Source: Candidatus Gorgonimonas leptogorgiae (GTDB lineage: Bacteria > Pseudomonadota > Gammaproteobacteria > Pseudomonadales > Endozoicomonadaceae). From it: a stretch of 24,996 nt of DNA. Shown here one piece after another: positions 24,943-24,996 of the stretch (its first letter is position 1; every line of letters starts with the position of its first letter). Under the pieces are notes generated by a model. It saw only the letters and a program-made list of their open reading frames with translations. It searched no databases and had not been told where the DNA came from. The translations under genes were made by a program, and so were the position numbers. The stretch is from contig CAKNAD010000011.1 of the NCBI GenBank assembly GCA_929200515.1, positions 1 through 24,996 of the forward strand, read 5' to 3'.

Positions 24943-24996
24943 TATACAGGTGGCAGTTGGAAATGCGAGTTTTCAGCAAGTGATTATAAGTTTTTA
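24943..24996 (-). repeat. Dispersed MITE-like repeat, copy D (runs off the window)
   Basis: The last 54 bases are the right end of the repeat in reverse orientation: TATACAGGTGGCAGTTGGAA, then the reverse complement of the block TAAAAACTTATAATCACTTG. The rest lies outside the window. With copy C it brackets the exported ASKHA-like gene in opposite orientation. Confidence 0.75.

Overview
This 25 kb window is strongly AT-rich and comes from a bacterium. It carries FimT, PilV, PilW and PilX minor pilins in the gammaproteobacterial order and an AstC/ArgD-type transaminase close to the E. coli AstC sequence. Around them lie several large orphan proteins with eukaryote-like or effector-like features: a serpin fusion, a propeller-like protein with a cysteine-rich tail, an exported ASKHA/NTPDase-like protein and a TPR-like protein. 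Together these suggest a host-associated or intracellular gammaproteobacterium, perhaps of the Legionellales/Coxiella sort. That placement is inference; no rRNA or tRNA gene is visible to anchor it.

Layout. 1-2016: a propeller-like orphan gene (minus) with a full copy of a dispersed repeat upstream. 2017-3458: two tandem paralogous genes for single-pass membrane proteins. 3551-6700: a minus-strand minor pilin operon, fimT-pilV-pilW-pilX, followed by an unrecognised gene where pilY1 or a major pilin would often be. 6842-7507: a glutathione S-transferase-fold protein. 7626-9632: a serpin fused to an unrecognised C-terminal region. 9952-12421: a two-gene metabolic operon of an AstC/ArgD-like aminotransferase and an M20 metallohydrolase, behind a good sigma70-like promoter. 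12515-13570: an orphan protein with a disordered N-terminus and a helical C-terminus. 13748-20036: a type III restriction-modification locus in the order mod-fic-res, with a class II Fic protein inside it and an array of palindromes between fic and res. 20353-21348: a beheaded polymorphic-toxin cassette (Hint tail plus type 8 toxin domain) and its DUF2750-like immunity gene. 21456-24996: two orphan genes, each bracketed by inverted copies of the dispersed repeat.

How it fits together. The pilin operon should serve type IV pilus assembly or competence. The mod-fic-res locus and the toxin/immunity remnant look like a defence or conflict island in which cassettes have been exchanged. The orphan genes at both ends share one repeat family of about 265 bp with terminal inverted repeats (two full copies, one internal-deletion copy, one running off the window edge). 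It looks like a non-autonomous mobile element (MITE-like). The most noteworthy items are this repeat family bracketing effector-like genes, the 70-bp-period palindrome array within the restriction operon, and the serpin fusion with a recognisable Arg-Ser reactive loop.
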